DNA from: Pelosinus sp.
Lineage (GTDB): Bacteria > Bacillota > Negativicutes > Propionisporales > Propionisporaceae
Assembly: GCA_021372375.1 (NCBI GenBank)
Contig: JAJFUN010000083.1
Span: forward strand, 1 to 60,655
Direction of reading: 5' to 3'
DNA length: 60,655 nucleotides
Shown here: in pieces, positions 1 through 8,967 of the stretch
Layout of the letters: each line of letters starts with the position of its first letter
Position numbering within the stretch: the stretch's first letter is position 1
Position numbers and translations under genes: made by a program
Notes under the pieces: model-generated
What the model was told of the DNA's origin: nothing
Databases searched by the model: none
Seen by the model: only the letters and a program-made list of their open reading frames with translations

Positions 1-822
1 GTAATTGCTGATATCGTTAATCGGAATCCAGGAATATACAGGGTATAAAGGAACAGGTTTGTTCCCTGAACTTAATGTAGAGACAAGTAAGGGCTTAAAT
101 GGTTCCTTAATGCTGCGGTCGATGGAAATTTCAGTGGCATCAGAAAACACGCCCATTGGATTGCCATCGTAATCTAAAGCGCGAACCCGCCAGTAAAAGT
201 GATCGCCGACAAGCTGAGAAAGATTAGGATTATAGCCGTTGGTATATACCTGACGTGTGGAAAAAACCTGATGCGTTGATGGTGAAATACCATTGGGGTT
301 CTCGGGGGGCAAATCAGTTAACTCAAATTCGTAGTATACTCCGCCCGGCACGGGCTCCCAGGTTAGCATGGGATGGAAGCTTACGAGGTTGTGATGGAAA
401 AAAATGGAATTTGGAATGGGCTTTGCCTCTTTTTGATTGTCGATAGTATCCTTGTGATTTGTGGCAATGGCAATGGTGTTGGAGTAAAAGCCGATTGGCT
501 GTTTAAAGAGACCATGGGCAGATACGCGTAAATACGCAAGTTTCGGTAAATCCTTGTCCAGGGTATAACTGTTTTTGAAAGTAAAGTAATGGATACGTTT
601 TTCAGCGTGCGCTGTAGGACTATCATTACTTGGCGGACTTGTAAGTATTTCAATTTCGTAACAAACAGGATAGGGTAATTTCGTCCAAGAAAGCTCATAT
701 TTGTCGTTAGTGCTGGCAATGGCCAAGGTGGGTTTAAAATTAGAAAGCCTGCTGAGGGGAGTTGCTTCAATCGTGTAGGATAATATAAGAACAGACAATA
801 ATCCTAGAATTAGTTTTTTCAT
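1..822 (-). CDS. secreted FN3-like protein, C-terminus cut by window edge
   Basis: An open frame runs without a stop from the ATG at 822 (complement) to base 1, giving 274 codons of an incomplete protein. The start MKKLILGLLSVLILS followed by a small-residue stretch is a signal peptide. The rest contains repeated beta-rich units with SW-P-YEIEI, YLRVSAHG, TWEPVPGGVYYEFEL and YWRVRALD, the pattern of fibronectin type III-like modules. The protein is probably exported; the catalytic or binding part, if any, lies outside the window. I do not recognise a specific family. No downstream gene can be seen. The frame is certain, the FN3 assignment is moderate and the function is unknown. Confidence 0.8.
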   Translation of the reverse strand, partial: MKKLILGLLSVLILSYTIEATPLSRLSNFKPTLAIASTNDKYELSWTKLPYPVCYEIEILTSPPSNDSPTAHAEKRIHYFTFKNSYTLDKDLPKLAYLRVSAHGLFKQPIGFYSNTIAIATNHKDTIDNQKEAKPIPNSIFFHHNLVSFHPMLTWEPVPGGVYYEFELTDLPPENPNGISPSTHQVFSTRQVYTNGYNPNLSQLVGDHFYWRVRALDYDGNPMGVFSDATEISIDRSIKEPFKPLLVSTLSSGNKPVPLYPVYSWIPINDISNY

Positions 823-924
823 ATGACACCTGCTTTTTTATAGTATGCAAACAATTTTAAAAGTTATTATATAATATCATAAACTTATAGTTTTACAATA
901 TTTACCTCATTTTAGAAAAGGCAA

Positions 925-956
925 GAAAAAGCCAGCGCATAAATTTGCACCGGCTT
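925..956 (-). terminator. intrinsic terminator after the hydrogenase-regulator fossil
   Basis: On the minus strand the arms TGCGCTGGCTT and AAGCCGGTGCA form a stem with G-U pairs, followed by TTTTTCTTGCC. It ends the short transcription unit that starts near 1083. Confidence 0.6.
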
Positions 957-1011
957 CTTTGCCATGAATAGATTGCAATATTTTATAAACCTTCTTACAG
1001 CTTTATTTATA

Positions 1012-1083
1012 TTAGGCCTTTTTGGCCCCAATTTGTTTGGGATTATCCACCAAAATGCCAATGACGCCGATGCGCTTGGTCAT
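1012..1083 (-). pseudogene. remnant of TM1266-type iron-only hydrogenase system regulator
   Basis: ATG at 1083 (complement) follows a good AGGGGG ribosome binding site and opens a frame of only 23 codons. Its start MTKRIGVIGILVDN closely matches the N-terminus of the TM1266-like family of small ACT-fold regulators associated with [FeFe] hydrogenase maturation, usually about 80-90 residues. The frame stops after GAKKA, and only about 55 nt separate the stop from a terminator, so most of the gene has been deleted rather than frameshifted. A short functional peptide cannot be excluded, but decay is the simplest reading. A divergent [FeFe] hydrogenase-like gene lies at 23175-24506. Confidence 0.55.
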
Positions 1084-1312
1084 AAAAATTCCCCCTGCAT
1101 AAGATGCAATAACTTAATTATATAGTAATATGCTATAATTGTATAGGCTAATAAATTTTATGACAAAAAGTCCGTTAGCAAAATACATTGCTTTATTTGA
1201 GAAGGATAATTTAGTTTTATATTGAATATTATTTAAAATTATTTTATTATAATAGGTAACATTGTTAACTTTGATGAAAATACAGTAAATTTTGATAAGG
1301 TGGTTGATTGTC

Positions 1313-2965
1313 TTGAGAAGTGATGTAGTAAAAAAAGGTTCTACCCGAGCAGCACATCGTTCGCTGTTTTATGCCATGGGGTATTCCCCGGAAGATTTGG
1401 ACAAACCGTTAATTGGTGTAGTTAATGCTTTTAATGAAATTATACCAGGGCATATTCATTTACGTACAGTAGCTGAAGCTGTAAAGCTGGGAGTAACTGC
1501 AGCAGGCGGTACGCCGATAGAATTTCCGGCTATCGGGGTATGTGACGGTATTGCCATGGGACATATTGGTATGAAATATTCCCTAGCCAGCCGCGAACTC
1601 ATTGCCGATTCCATAGAAGCCATGGCTACAGCACATGCGTTTGACGGATTGGTACTCATCCCAAACTGCGATAAAATTGTGCCGGGTATGCTGATGGCGG
1701 CCGCAAGGCTCAATATTCCCTGTGTGGTGGTGAGTGGCGGACCTATGATGGCTGGACGGTATCAGGGCCGTGATATCAGCGTAACACATATGTTTGAAGC
1801 GCCAGGACTGTATGCCGCAGGCAAGCTGAATGATGAAGAATTATCTAAGATGGAACAGTCAGCCTGTCCGGGCTGCGGTTCCTGTTCAGGTCTTTTTACG
1901 GCCAATACCATGAATTGCTTGACAGAAGCCTTGGGCATGGGACTGCCTGGTAATGGTACGGTGCCGGCCGCGCAATTTGGATCGCGGCGCATTATGGCCA
2001 AAAAAGCCGGGGCGGTAGCGGTGGAACTTGTTAAAAAAGAGATAAAAGCCCGGGATATTTTGACGCGTAAAGCCTTTGAAAATGCCATTGCCGTGGATAT
2101 GGGCATTGGCGGTTCTTCTAATACCGTACTGCACTTGACGGCTATTGCTCATGAAGCGGGTATTGAATTGCCGCTGGAATTGTTTGATGAAATTAGTGGG
2201 AAGACTTCCTATATTACCAAACTAAGCCCTGGTGGAACACATCATATGCAGGATTTGAATGAAGCGGGCGGGATTCCTGCTGTTATGCAGGAGCTTTCCA
2301 AGAAAGGGGTTATTCATACAGATGCTCTCACAATAACAGGGACGATTGCCGACCGGATCAAAGATGCTGTGATTCAGCGAGCTGATGTTATTAAGACAGT
2401 AGATGCGCCGTATCGTGACAAAGGCGGTATTGCCATTTTGCACGGAAATTTAGCGCCAAATGGCGGTGTTGTTAAGGAAAGCGCTGTGGCAGAAGATATG
2501 CTGGTTTTTGAAGGCACAGCACGCGTATTTAATAGTGAAGAAGCGGCGATGGACGCCATCATCGGCAAACAGATTCATAATGGAGATGTAGTAGTCATTC
2601 GCTATGAAGGACCAAAGGGCGGACCTGGTATGCGTGAAATGCTTAATCCGACTGCTGCGATTGCCGGGATGGGTCTCAAAGTGGCACTCCTCACAGATGG
2701 TCGTTTTAGTGGTGCTACCAGAGGCGCTTGTATCGGACATATTTCGCCGGAAGCGATGGAAGGCGGGCCAATTGCTTTTATTGAAGAAGGCGATCAGATT
2801 TCGCTCGATATTCCAGGGAGAAAACTAAACGTAAAATTAAGTGAGGCCGTGCTAGCTGAGCGTAAGGCAAATTGGCAGCAGCCTGAACCTAAAATTAAAA
2901 CCGGATATTTGTCCCGCTATGCGCGCTTGGTTACTTCAGCCAACACCGGTGCTGTTTTAAAATAA
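1313..2965 (+). CDS. ilvD: dihydroxy-acid dehydratase
   Basis: IlvD dehydrates 2,3-dihydroxy-isovalerate and 2,3-dihydroxy-3-methylvalerate to the 2-oxo acids in valine, isoleucine and pantothenate synthesis. The 550-residue length is normal. Iron-sulfur ligands are visible in PNCDK (Cys about 119) and CPGCGSC (about 185-191), and the C-terminal [10 protein letters not shown] motif is intact. I chose the TTG at 1313 because AAGGTGG at 1297-1303 sits 9 nt upstream and the family start [16 protein letters not shown] follows; the earlier in-frame TTG at 1292 has no such site. It appears monocistronic, with an AT-rich upstream region and a terminator right after. No T-box was found upstream. Confidence 0.97.
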   Translation: MRSDVVKKGSTRAAHRSLFYAMGYSPEDLDKPLIGVVNAFNEIIPGHIHLRTVAEAVKLGVTAAGGTPIEFPAIGVCDGIAMGHIGMKYSLASRELIADSIEAMATAHAFDGLVLIPNCDKIVPGMLMAAARLNIPCVVVSGGPMMAGRYQGRDISVTHMFEAPGLYAAGKLNDEELSKMEQSACPGCGSCSGLFTANTMNCLTEALGMGLPGNGTVPAAQFGSRRIMAKKAGAVAVELVKKEIKARDILTRKAFENAIAVDMGIGGSSNTVLHLTAIAHEAGIELPLELFDEISGKTSYITKLSPGGTHHMQDLNEAGGIPAVMQELSKKGVIHTDALTITGTIADRIKDAVIQRADVIKTVDAPYRDKGGIAILHGNLAPNGGVVKESAVAEDMLVFEGTARVFNSEEAAMDAIIGKQIHNGDVVVIRYEGPKGGPGMREMLNPTAAIAGMGLKVALLTDGRFSGATRGACIGHISPEAMEGGPIAFIEEGDQISLDIPGRKLNVKLSEAVLAERKANWQQPEPKIKTGYLSRYARLVTSANTGAVLK

Positions 2966-2974
2966 GTAGTCTCC

Positions 2975-3005
2975 AAAAAACAAGAAGCATGTCTTCTTGT
3001 TTTTT
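2975..3005 (+). terminator. terminator after ilvD
   Basis: The arms ACAAGAAG and CTTCTTGT, extended by an A-run facing a T-run, form a hairpin ending in TTTTTTG. Confidence 0.8.
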
Positions 3006-3066
3006 GTTGTTTATTTTCGGATATGCTATAATAAAATGATTTTTAAGTCTAGGAGACGCAGTAATT

Positions 3067-3981
3067 ATGGCAGTAGAGGGAAAAAATCGTTCACTCATTT
3101 ATCTTTTATTAGTAGCAGTAGTCTTGTTTTGGGGCGTCAATGTGGTAATGATGAAATATTTAACCCGGTTTTATCCTCCCCTAGCGCTGGCGCCTATTCG
3201 CTTGGGTCTAGCTACGTGTGTACTCATTCCTGCCGTCTTTTCCCGGTATGGCTTTGTTATACCGTCACGCGAGGCCTTACTGCCTGTGTGTGGGGCAGCC
3301 TTATTCTCCGTGTTTTTGCATCATGCTACTTTAGCCGCAGGCGTGGCGGTGACAAGCGGCAGCCATGCCGCCCTTATTTTAGGCTTAAATCCGCTGGCGA
3401 CTTCTTTGCTTGCTGGTTTTGTGCGTGAAAAACTTTCTACTATGAAAATGCTTGGTATTGTGCTGGGGTTTAGCGGTGTTTTATTAATTGCCTCAGGCAA
3501 ATCGCAAGGAACAGCCTCGTTATATGGGGACATAATTATGTTTTCTTCGATGTTTGTTGTTTCAGTGGGGTACTTATTTATTAAAAAGAGTACAGTCTAT
3601 TTACCCACTTTAGTAGTTACTGCCTATACTCATATCTTGGGCACGGCGGGGCTGATTGTTTTGGGCTTATGTGAAAATTCTGTCTGGGTTTATGAGGGCG
3701 CAGGAAACTTACAGCCAGTAGCTGTATTGCTATTTTCCAGCTTTATTAATACCGCGCTCGGTGCGGTATTATGGAATACAGGAATCAAGCAGGTGGGGGC
3801 CTCGATAACTTCAATGTTTTCTAATGGTATTCCGGTCGCAGGGGTGTTAGCTTCCGCATTTTTTTTGCACGAGCAATTAACGTTAAGTCATTTTGCGGCC
3901 CTCTTTTTAGTGGTTGCCGGGGTAAGTGCAGGGACAGGTATTGTGGATTTTGAGTTTTTAAAGCGTAAGGGGCAGGAGTAA
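3067..3981 (+). CDS. EamA/DMT-family transporter
   Basis: This 304-residue protein has about ten hydrophobic segments arranged as two EamA repeats, the drug/metabolite transporter superfamily. It begins with a segment containing FWGVNVVMMKYL and ends with a short basic tail. Such proteins usually export amino acids or other small metabolites; the substrate cannot be read from sequence. AGGAG at 3051-3055 precedes the ATG, and a TATAAT-like box lies near 3026. It is probably transcribed alone, with the DUF3298 gene starting 97 nt later. Confidence 0.88.
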   Translation: MAVEGKNRSLIYLLLVAVVLFWGVNVVMMKYLTRFYPPLALAPIRLGLATCVLIPAVFSRYGFVIPSREALLPVCGAALFSVFLHHATLAAGVAVTSGSHAALILGLNPLATSLLAGFVREKLSTMKMLGIVLGFSGVLLIASGKSQGTASLYGDIIMFSSMFVVSVGYLFIKKSTVYLPTLVVTAYTHILGTAGLIVLGLCENSVWVYEGAGNLQPVAVLLFSSFINTALGAVLWNTGIKQVGASITSMFSNGIPVAGVLASAFFLHEQLTLSHFAALFLVVAGVSAGTGIVDFEFLKRKGQE

Positions 3982-4078
3982 GTAAATTCATTTTTTTACG
4001 TTGTTTTGGCAGGGAATACCTTCTTCTTGTCGAATAATAGAAATTTGTTTGCCGATTAGACAAGGGGGATTTTGGTTG

Positions 4079-4771
4079 ATGAGGAGTAAAATAAAGAGTT
4101 ATGTGGCAGCGGCCATTATGGCTGCTGTGGTGCTTGGAACAGCGAATAATGGCTGGGCGATGCAAAAAGGGCCTGTTGATATATCCCAAAAGAAAGAACA
4201 AAGTGAGCGTCTTACGATATTTACGCCCATTATAACAGGGCTTGAGGATTCAGATGTTGAGTTTAATTTGAATCAAATGCTGGCCAGTGATGCGCAGCGC
4301 GGACTAGATAAATTTTTGCTAAAGTGGAATCAAATGCAAAAGGCAGCAGAGCAGTCAGCGCTGAAATCAAACTTTGTTGCCGATTATTCGGAGAAATATA
4401 ATCGGAATGGTATTTTAAGTATTACCATTCAGCAGTATAGTAATTTTAACCAAGGACATAGCGAGAAATCAGTTAATGCCTATACAGTTGATGTAAATAC
4501 TGGAAAGGTGTATAATCTATTTCAGATTTTTCGGCCATTTGCCAATTTTAACAGCAGGCTTGATGACATTATACAAAAAGAAAGTGCGCTCTATCATGCC
4601 AAGTATTCCTTCAAACATGTAAAAGATACACAGCCTTTTTATTTAACCGAAGAAGGTTTGGTTATTTATTTTCAGCCTGGTGAAATTGGGGCGAAAGGTA
4701 CGGATGTTATACGCTTTGTGATTCCGTATGAGATGATTAGAGATCTTTTAAATGTCGAATTGGATGTATAG
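4079..4771 (+). CDS. exported DUF3298 (RsiV-like) protein
   Basis: The 230-residue protein starts with a signal peptide (MRSKIKSYVAAAIMAAVVLG, cleavage likely near GWAMQ). The mature part carries a DUF4163-like N-terminal region and a C-terminal DUF3298 domain, recognisable in the segment around FYLTEEGLVIYFQPGEIG and the end FVIPYEMIRDLL. The same fold occurs in RsiV anti-sigma factors and lysozyme-binding proteins, but no N-terminal cytoplasmic anti-sigma part is present, so it is a free exported domain. AAGGGGG at 4062-4068 supports the ATG at 4079 or the TTG just before it. Function unknown. Confidence 0.8.
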   Translation: MRSKIKSYVAAAIMAAVVLGTANNGWAMQKGPVDISQKKEQSERLTIFTPIITGLEDSDVEFNLNQMLASDAQRGLDKFLLKWNQMQKAAEQSALKSNFVADYSEKYNRNGILSITIQQYSNFNQGHSEKSVNAYTVDVNTGKVYNLFQIFRPFANFNSRLDDIIQKESALYHAKYSFKHVKDTQPFYLTEEGLVIYFQPGEIGAKGTDVIRFVIPYEMIRDLLNVELDV

Positions 4772-4777
4772 AAACGC

Positions 4778-4805
4778 AAAAGGGCTGCAAAACTGCAGCC
4801 CTTTT
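4778..4805. terminator. bidirectional terminator
   Basis: AAAAGGGCTGCA and TGCAGCCCTTTT form a perfect 12-bp stem with a 4-nt loop between two convergent genes, with T-runs on both strands. Confidence 0.85.
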
Positions 4806-4824
4806 ATGAGTTTATGCAAGATGA

Positions 4825-5592
4825 TTAGTCTTTTTTAATAATGTCTTTTACTACTTCGCCTGCCATAATCAGACCAACGACTGACGGAACAAAGGAGACA
4901 CTACCGGGAATCTGATGACGGATAGTACACTTTCTGGCAGCGCTGGGCGGACAGACACAGCCTGCATTACAGCTTGATTCGGCTGTTTCTATAGGGGTAA
5001 TAGGCGGTTCTTTTGAATATACCACCTTTAAGGAAGGAATTTCCCTTGCCCGTAGTTCTTTGCGCATTACTTTGGCCAAGGGACAAACTGAGGTTTTGTA
5101 AATATCGGTTACTTCAAATTGGGTAGGATCCAGTTTATTGCCAGCTCCCATGGAACTGATGATGGGAATACCTTTTTCATAGGCTTTAACCACTAAATCG
5201 ATTTTACCGGTTACGGTGTCGATAGCGTCAATAATATAGTCGTAATCATCAAAGATTAGCTCATGCGCGGTTGCCGGCATATAGAATTTTTTTAGGGCGG
5301 TTACTTCGGCGCTAGGGTTAATTTCCTGAATGCGTTCTGCCATCAAGGTTACTTTCGCTTTGCCTACCGTTTTACGTGTAGCATGCAGCTGTCTGTTGAT
5401 ATTTGTCAGGCAAACAGTATCGTCATCAACTAAGACAAATTTGCCGATACCGGCCCGCACCAGGCCTTCTACAGCATAAGAGCCTACGCCGCCAATGCCG
5501 AATACGGCAACTTTGGCCGATTTAAGCTTAGCTAAAGCGGCTGCTCCTAAAAGTAGTTCTGTTCTGGAAAACTGATGTAACAAGTATGTCAC
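4825..5592 (-). CDS. tcdA: tRNA threonylcarbamoyladenosine dehydratase
   Basis: TcdA is an E1-like (ThiF/MoeB/HesA) enzyme that uses ATP to cyclise t6A37 in tRNA to ct6A. The glycine-rich nucleotide motif GIGGVGSYAVEGLVRAGIG, DDDTVCLTNINRQ and DAIDTVTGK are present. The C-terminal CNAGCVCPP and RKCTIRHQIPGSVSFVPS are typical of this subgroup. The 255-residue length is normal. The start is GTG at 5592, preceded by a GAGGGAAAGG-type site that lies close to it. It stands alone, convergent with the DUF3298 gene. Confidence 0.92.
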   Translation of the reverse strand: MTYLLHQFSRTELLLGAAALAKLKSAKVAVFGIGGVGSYAVEGLVRAGIGKFVLVDDDTVCLTNINRQLHATRKTVGKAKVTLMAERIQEINPSAEVTALKKFYMPATAHELIFDDYDYIIDAIDTVTGKIDLVVKAYEKGIPIISSMGAGNKLDPTQFEVTDIYKTSVCPLAKVMRKELRAREIPSLKVVYSKEPPITPIETAESSCNAGCVCPPSAARKCTIRHQIPGSVSFVPSVVGLIMAGEVVKDIIKKD

Positions 5593-5771
5593 CCTTTCCC
5601 TCTAATGTTTACCTCACATATTAGCAAAAAGCCGTACAAAATACAACATATTTGGTTATTGAAGAGAAAAATTAAAAATAATAGCAGGAAAAACAGTAAT
5701 GCTGTAGTATTTGTATAAAGATTATTGCTAATTCTAAGGTACAGAGATTGTTGTGGGGGAAGGAGAAAACT

Positions 5772-7193
5772 GTGAATTTATATCTTTTGGCAATTATTAT
5801 TTATGCGATTATTATGATTGGTATTGGGTTTGTTGCTACGAAGTATGTAAAAGCGGCCGCAGATTTTTTTGTCGCTGGGCGCAAACTTGGTATAGGACTG
5901 TTGTTTGCGACTATGATTGCGCCAAATATCGGGGCTGGTTCGACCGTAGGGGTGGCTGGCGTTGGTTATAAGTTTGGTTTATCTGCCTGGTGGTGGATTG
6001 GCGCGTCGGCAATCGGCTCGTTTATTTTAGCCTTTGTCGTAGGGCCGGTTATTTGGCGGATTGCTTGTAGGGAAAATTTGTTTACTTTAGGAGATTATTT
6101 AGATTATCGCTATAATAAAGCTTTTCGCGGCTTAATTTCTTTATTAATGGCAGTGGGGACGCTGGCTATTTTTGCTGGCCAGCTTATGGGAATTGCCTGG
6201 ATTTTGACGGCAGTTGCCGGAACCAGCAAAGTTACCGGGATTTTGCTGGGAGCTTTGGTGGTCGTGTTATATTTTGGGGCAGGCGGTTTACTATCAGCTG
6301 CCTTGGTAAATATTATTCAAATTTGTGTCAAGTTTGTCGGGTTTGGTTTGGCGGTGCCGTTTGCGCTTTCTTATGTAGGCGGCTGGGCTGGACTTAATCA
6401 AATGGTAGCGCAAAATTTAGCCAGTGATACGAGTACAGCAGCGTATTTTAGCCTTGATGGCATGGGCTTTACCATGATTGTCGGCTATTTTTTGATGCTT
6501 ACGCCTTCTTTCTTTATATCTCCCGGTCTAATTGGCAAAGTATATGGTGCGCGTGACGAACGTACTGTAATTATTGGCACAGGGCTTAATGCGGTGGTAC
6601 AGTTTATGTTTGCCATTGTGCCGGTGCTGCTTGGCATGTGTGCTTTTGCTGCCTTTCCTAATCTTTCAGATCGTGAGCTGGCCATGCCGCTGGTACTAAA
6701 GGAATTTTTGCCCTTTTGGGCTTCGGCCATTGCGCTGGCTGCTATTTTTTCCGCCGAGGTCAGTGCGGCAGACGCCGTACTGTATATGATTACTACTTCG
6801 TTTACCAAAGACTTGTACAAGACATTTTTGCGCCCGGATATTTCAGATGCCGCACTTTTAAAGATGAGTCGCCTGGTATCTGCTGCTGCCGGTATTATCG
6901 GCATCTTAATTGCTATTATGCTGCCTAATATTATTACAGCACTTTCTATTTTCTATTCGCTGATGTCTGTTTCACTCACCGCGCCGCTGCTCTTTGGTTT
7001 ATTTTCTAAACGACCAACCGCAAAAGCGGCTTTTGCCAGTGCAATTTTTGGTATTTTAACAACGGTAATACTGCAGTTTGGTAATCAAGGTAAAGGCTTT
7101 TGGCTGTTTAATGCGCAGTCTACCGGGATTGTCGTCGCTATTTTTGTCATGCTGCTGATGATGTATGCCTTTCCGGCAAAAAATGCTGCTTAA
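5772..7193 (+). CDS. sodium:solute symporter family protein
   Basis: This protein of 473 residues has about 13 membrane segments and belongs to the SSS family (PutP/PanF/SglT type). The N-terminal ADFFVAGRKLGIG and NIGAGSTVGVAGVGYKFGLS are the family signature, and the Na2-site region near VSAADAVLYMITTSFTKDLY is conserved. AAGGAG at 5760-5765 lies 6 nt before the GTG at 5772, which I prefer to the TTG at 5748. The substrate is probably a carboxylate, amino acid or vitamin but cannot be named. trmL follows 26 nt later. Confidence 0.9.
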   Translation: MNLYLLAIIIYAIIMIGIGFVATKYVKAAADFFVAGRKLGIGLLFATMIAPNIGAGSTVGVAGVGYKFGLSAWWWIGASAIGSFILAFVVGPVIWRIACRENLFTLGDYLDYRYNKAFRGLISLLMAVGTLAIFAGQLMGIAWILTAVAGTSKVTGILLGALVVVLYFGAGGLLSAALVNIIQICVKFVGFGLAVPFALSYVGGWAGLNQMVAQNLASDTSTAAYFSLDGMGFTMIVGYFLMLTPSFFISPGLIGKVYGARDERTVIIGTGLNAVVQFMFAIVPVLLGMCAFAAFPNLSDRELAMPLVLKEFLPFWASAIALAAIFSAEVSAADAVLYMITTSFTKDLYKTFLRPDISDAALLKMSRLVSAAAGIIGILIAIMLPNIITALSIFYSLMSVSLTAPLLFGLFSKRPTAKAAFASAIFGILTTVILQFGNQGKGFWLFNAQSTGIVVAIFVMLLMMYAFPAKNAA

Positions 7194-7219
7194 TTTATTT
7201 TTAATTTGAGGTGATATTT

Positions 7220-7678
7220 ATGCATATTGTACTTGTGGAACCAGAAATTCCGGGGAATACTGGTAACATAGCTAGGCTGTGCGCAGCCACGCAAAGTGAG
7301 CTGCATTTAGTTAAACCACTAGGGTTTTCCGTAGAAGATAAATATTTAAAACGAGCTGGCCTTGATTATTGGAATCTGGTAACAATTCATTACCATGACT
7401 CTATTGAAGAAGTATTAGAAAAATATGCGGGACATAATTTTTATTTTAATACAACCAAAGCGCATAAGCGTCATAGTGATGTAGCCTATCAGGCCGATGA
7501 CATGCTGGTATTCGGCAAGGAAACGGCGGGGCTTCCAGAAAGTCTCCTGGCAAAGTATCCAGAAAATTGTGTGCGGATTCCTATGCTGAATGATGCCAGG
7601 TCATTAAATTTGTCTAATTCGGTGGCAGTTGCGGTATATGAAGCGCTAAGACAGCAAAATTACATAAATTTAAGGTGA
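7220..7678 (+). CDS. trmL: tRNA (cytidine(34)-2'-O)-methyltransferase
   Basis: TrmL is a SPOUT methyltransferase that 2'-O-methylates position 34 of leucine tRNAs, using SAM bound in a C-terminal trefoil knot. MHIVLVEPEIPGNTGNIAR, the FGKETAGLP knot motif and the RSLNLSNSVAVAVYEALRQ C-terminus are all visible. At 152 residues it is full length. TGAGGTGAT at 7207-7215 supports the ATG at 7220 rather than the GTG at 7211. Its stop overlaps the ribosome binding site of the next gene. Confidence 0.95.
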   Translation: MHIVLVEPEIPGNTGNIARLCAATQSELHLVKPLGFSVEDKYLKRAGLDYWNLVTIHYHDSIEEVLEKYAGHNFYFNTTKAHKRHSDVAYQADDMLVFGKETAGLPESLLAKYPENCVRIPMLNDARSLNLSNSVAVAVYEALRQQNYINLR

Positions 7679-7682
7679 TGAA

Positions 7683-8558
7683 ATGGAGAGTTACGCTAGT
7701 TTTGGCCCGGCAGGCAATCCGGATGCATTTTATTTAGCTGGACACAAGGCATCGCTTGAAATGCCAGCGTGGCTTCAAACACAAGGTTTAACGGCCTATG
7801 AATATCAATGCAGCCGCGGGGTCAATATTAAGGAAGAAACGGCAAGGAATATTGGCAGTGAGGCTAGACTTCACGGGGTGAAATTAAGTATACATGCCCC
7901 TTATTACATTAGCTTGGCGACAAACGAACCAAAGATTGCTGAAAATACGCTGCGGCATTTTATGAAAGCGCTGGAGACAGCAGCCTGGATGGGCGCTGAT
8001 CGGGTAGTTTTTCATATAGGCGGACCCGGCAAACAGGCAAGGGATACGGCCATAGAAGTGGCTAAGAATGCTTTTTTAAGAGTTTTAGAGGAACGAGAAA
8101 GAAAAGGGTTTGCTCATATTAATCTGGCGCCGGAAACTATGGGCAAGCAAAATCAGCTGGGGTCGGTTGCGGAAGTTCTGTCTTTTTGCAAGCTTGCTGC
8201 ACATGTAATTCCTGCTGTGGATTTTGGACATTTACATGCCGTTACAGGTGGACTTTACACTAAAGCAGCCGAATATGCCGCCGTGTTTGAGCAAGTGTCT
8301 AAAGAACTAGGCGCAGAGATTGCCGGTAATCTTCATATTCATTTTAGTAAAATTGAGTTTACTAAGGCCGGCGAGAAGAAACATTGGACTTTTGCTGACA
8401 GCTTTGGTCCGCCGCACGCACCCCTTCTGGCGGTGTGCGCTTTAAAGCATTTTACGCCGCGCATTATTTGCGAATCTGCTGGCACGCAGGCTAAGGATGC
8501 TAAGGATATGCAGGAATTATACCGCTCACTCCTTGTTCAGCGTGACAAAGATGTATAA
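7683..8558 (+). CDS. TIM-barrel protein, AP endonuclease IV-like
   Basis: This 291-residue protein belongs to the xylose-isomerase-like TIM barrel / apurinic endonuclease family 2. Possible metal ligands lie in HAPYYISLA, FHIGGPG, APETMG, VDFGHLHA and HIHFSKIEF, in the order expected for endonuclease IV-like enzymes. It differs enough from Nfo that DNA repair is only one possibility; related proteins are sugar isomerases or uncharacterised. Its AAGGTG site overlaps the trmL stop, so the two are probably co-translated. A YlbF-like gene follows. Confidence 0.8.
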   Translation: MESYASFGPAGNPDAFYLAGHKASLEMPAWLQTQGLTAYEYQCSRGVNIKEETARNIGSEARLHGVKLSIHAPYYISLATNEPKIAENTLRHFMKALETAAWMGADRVVFHIGGPGKQARDTAIEVAKNAFLRVLEERERKGFAHINLAPETMGKQNQLGSVAEVLSFCKLAAHVIPAVDFGHLHAVTGGLYTKAAEYAAVFEQVSKELGAEIAGNLHIHFSKIEFTKAGEKKHWTFADSFGPPHAPLLAVCALKHFTPRIICESAGTQAKDAKDMQELYRSLLVQRDKDV

Positions 8559-8616
8559 ATTAGGTATAATCTGCATATAGTTAATGAGTAACTTTGGACT
8601 TAACTGGAGGAATATA

Positions 8617-8967
8617 ATGAATCTTTATGATAATGCCCATGAATTAGCGAAAAGTCTTAAAAATTCGGATGAATATCGTCTTTTTCTGCAAGCAAAAAAA
8701 CTGGTTGATACAGATGAACAAGCCAAGAAAATGGTTAAGGATTTTCTGGCTAAGCAAATGGAACTTGAAATGGAAATGATGACAGGCAAAGGACAAGACA
8801 AGGCAAAAACGGCAGAGCTGCAAAAAATGTATGAACTTATTTCACTAAATACCAAAGCGCGTGATTTTATGCAGGCTCATATTAAATTTCAACGTGTTAT
8901 GTCCGATGTATATAAAATTATTGGCGATGCGGTCGCTGAAGGAATGGATTTCTTTGGAAAAAAGTAA
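8617..8967 (+). CDS. YlbF/YmcA-family protein
   Basis: A helical 116-residue protein of the YlbF (DUF964) family. In Bacillus subtilis relatives act in a YlbF-YmcA-YaaT complex that influences competence, sporulation, biofilm formation and RNase Y-dependent mRNA processing. The sequence shows the characteristic N-terminal NAHELAKSLKNSDEY and two long amphipathic helices. TGGAGG at 8604-8609 fixes the start at ATG 8617 over the upstream ATG at 8584. Its 3' end overlaps murB by 14 nt. Which of the family roles applies here is unknown. Confidence 0.85.
   Translation: MNLYDNAHELAKSLKNSDEYRLFLQAKKLVDTDEQAKKMVKDFLAKQMELEMEMMTGKGQDKAKTAELQKMYELISLNTKARDFMQAHIKFQRVMSDVYKIIGDAVAEGMDFFGKK

Noticed and set aside
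1084..1312. T-box or other riboswitch upstream of ilvD
   Set aside because: No AGGGTGGNACCGCG-type element or stable stem is visible in this AT-rich region.
2997..3428. Plus-strand frame of 143 codons
   Set aside because: It overlaps the EamA transporter in another frame and begins in the ilvD terminator.
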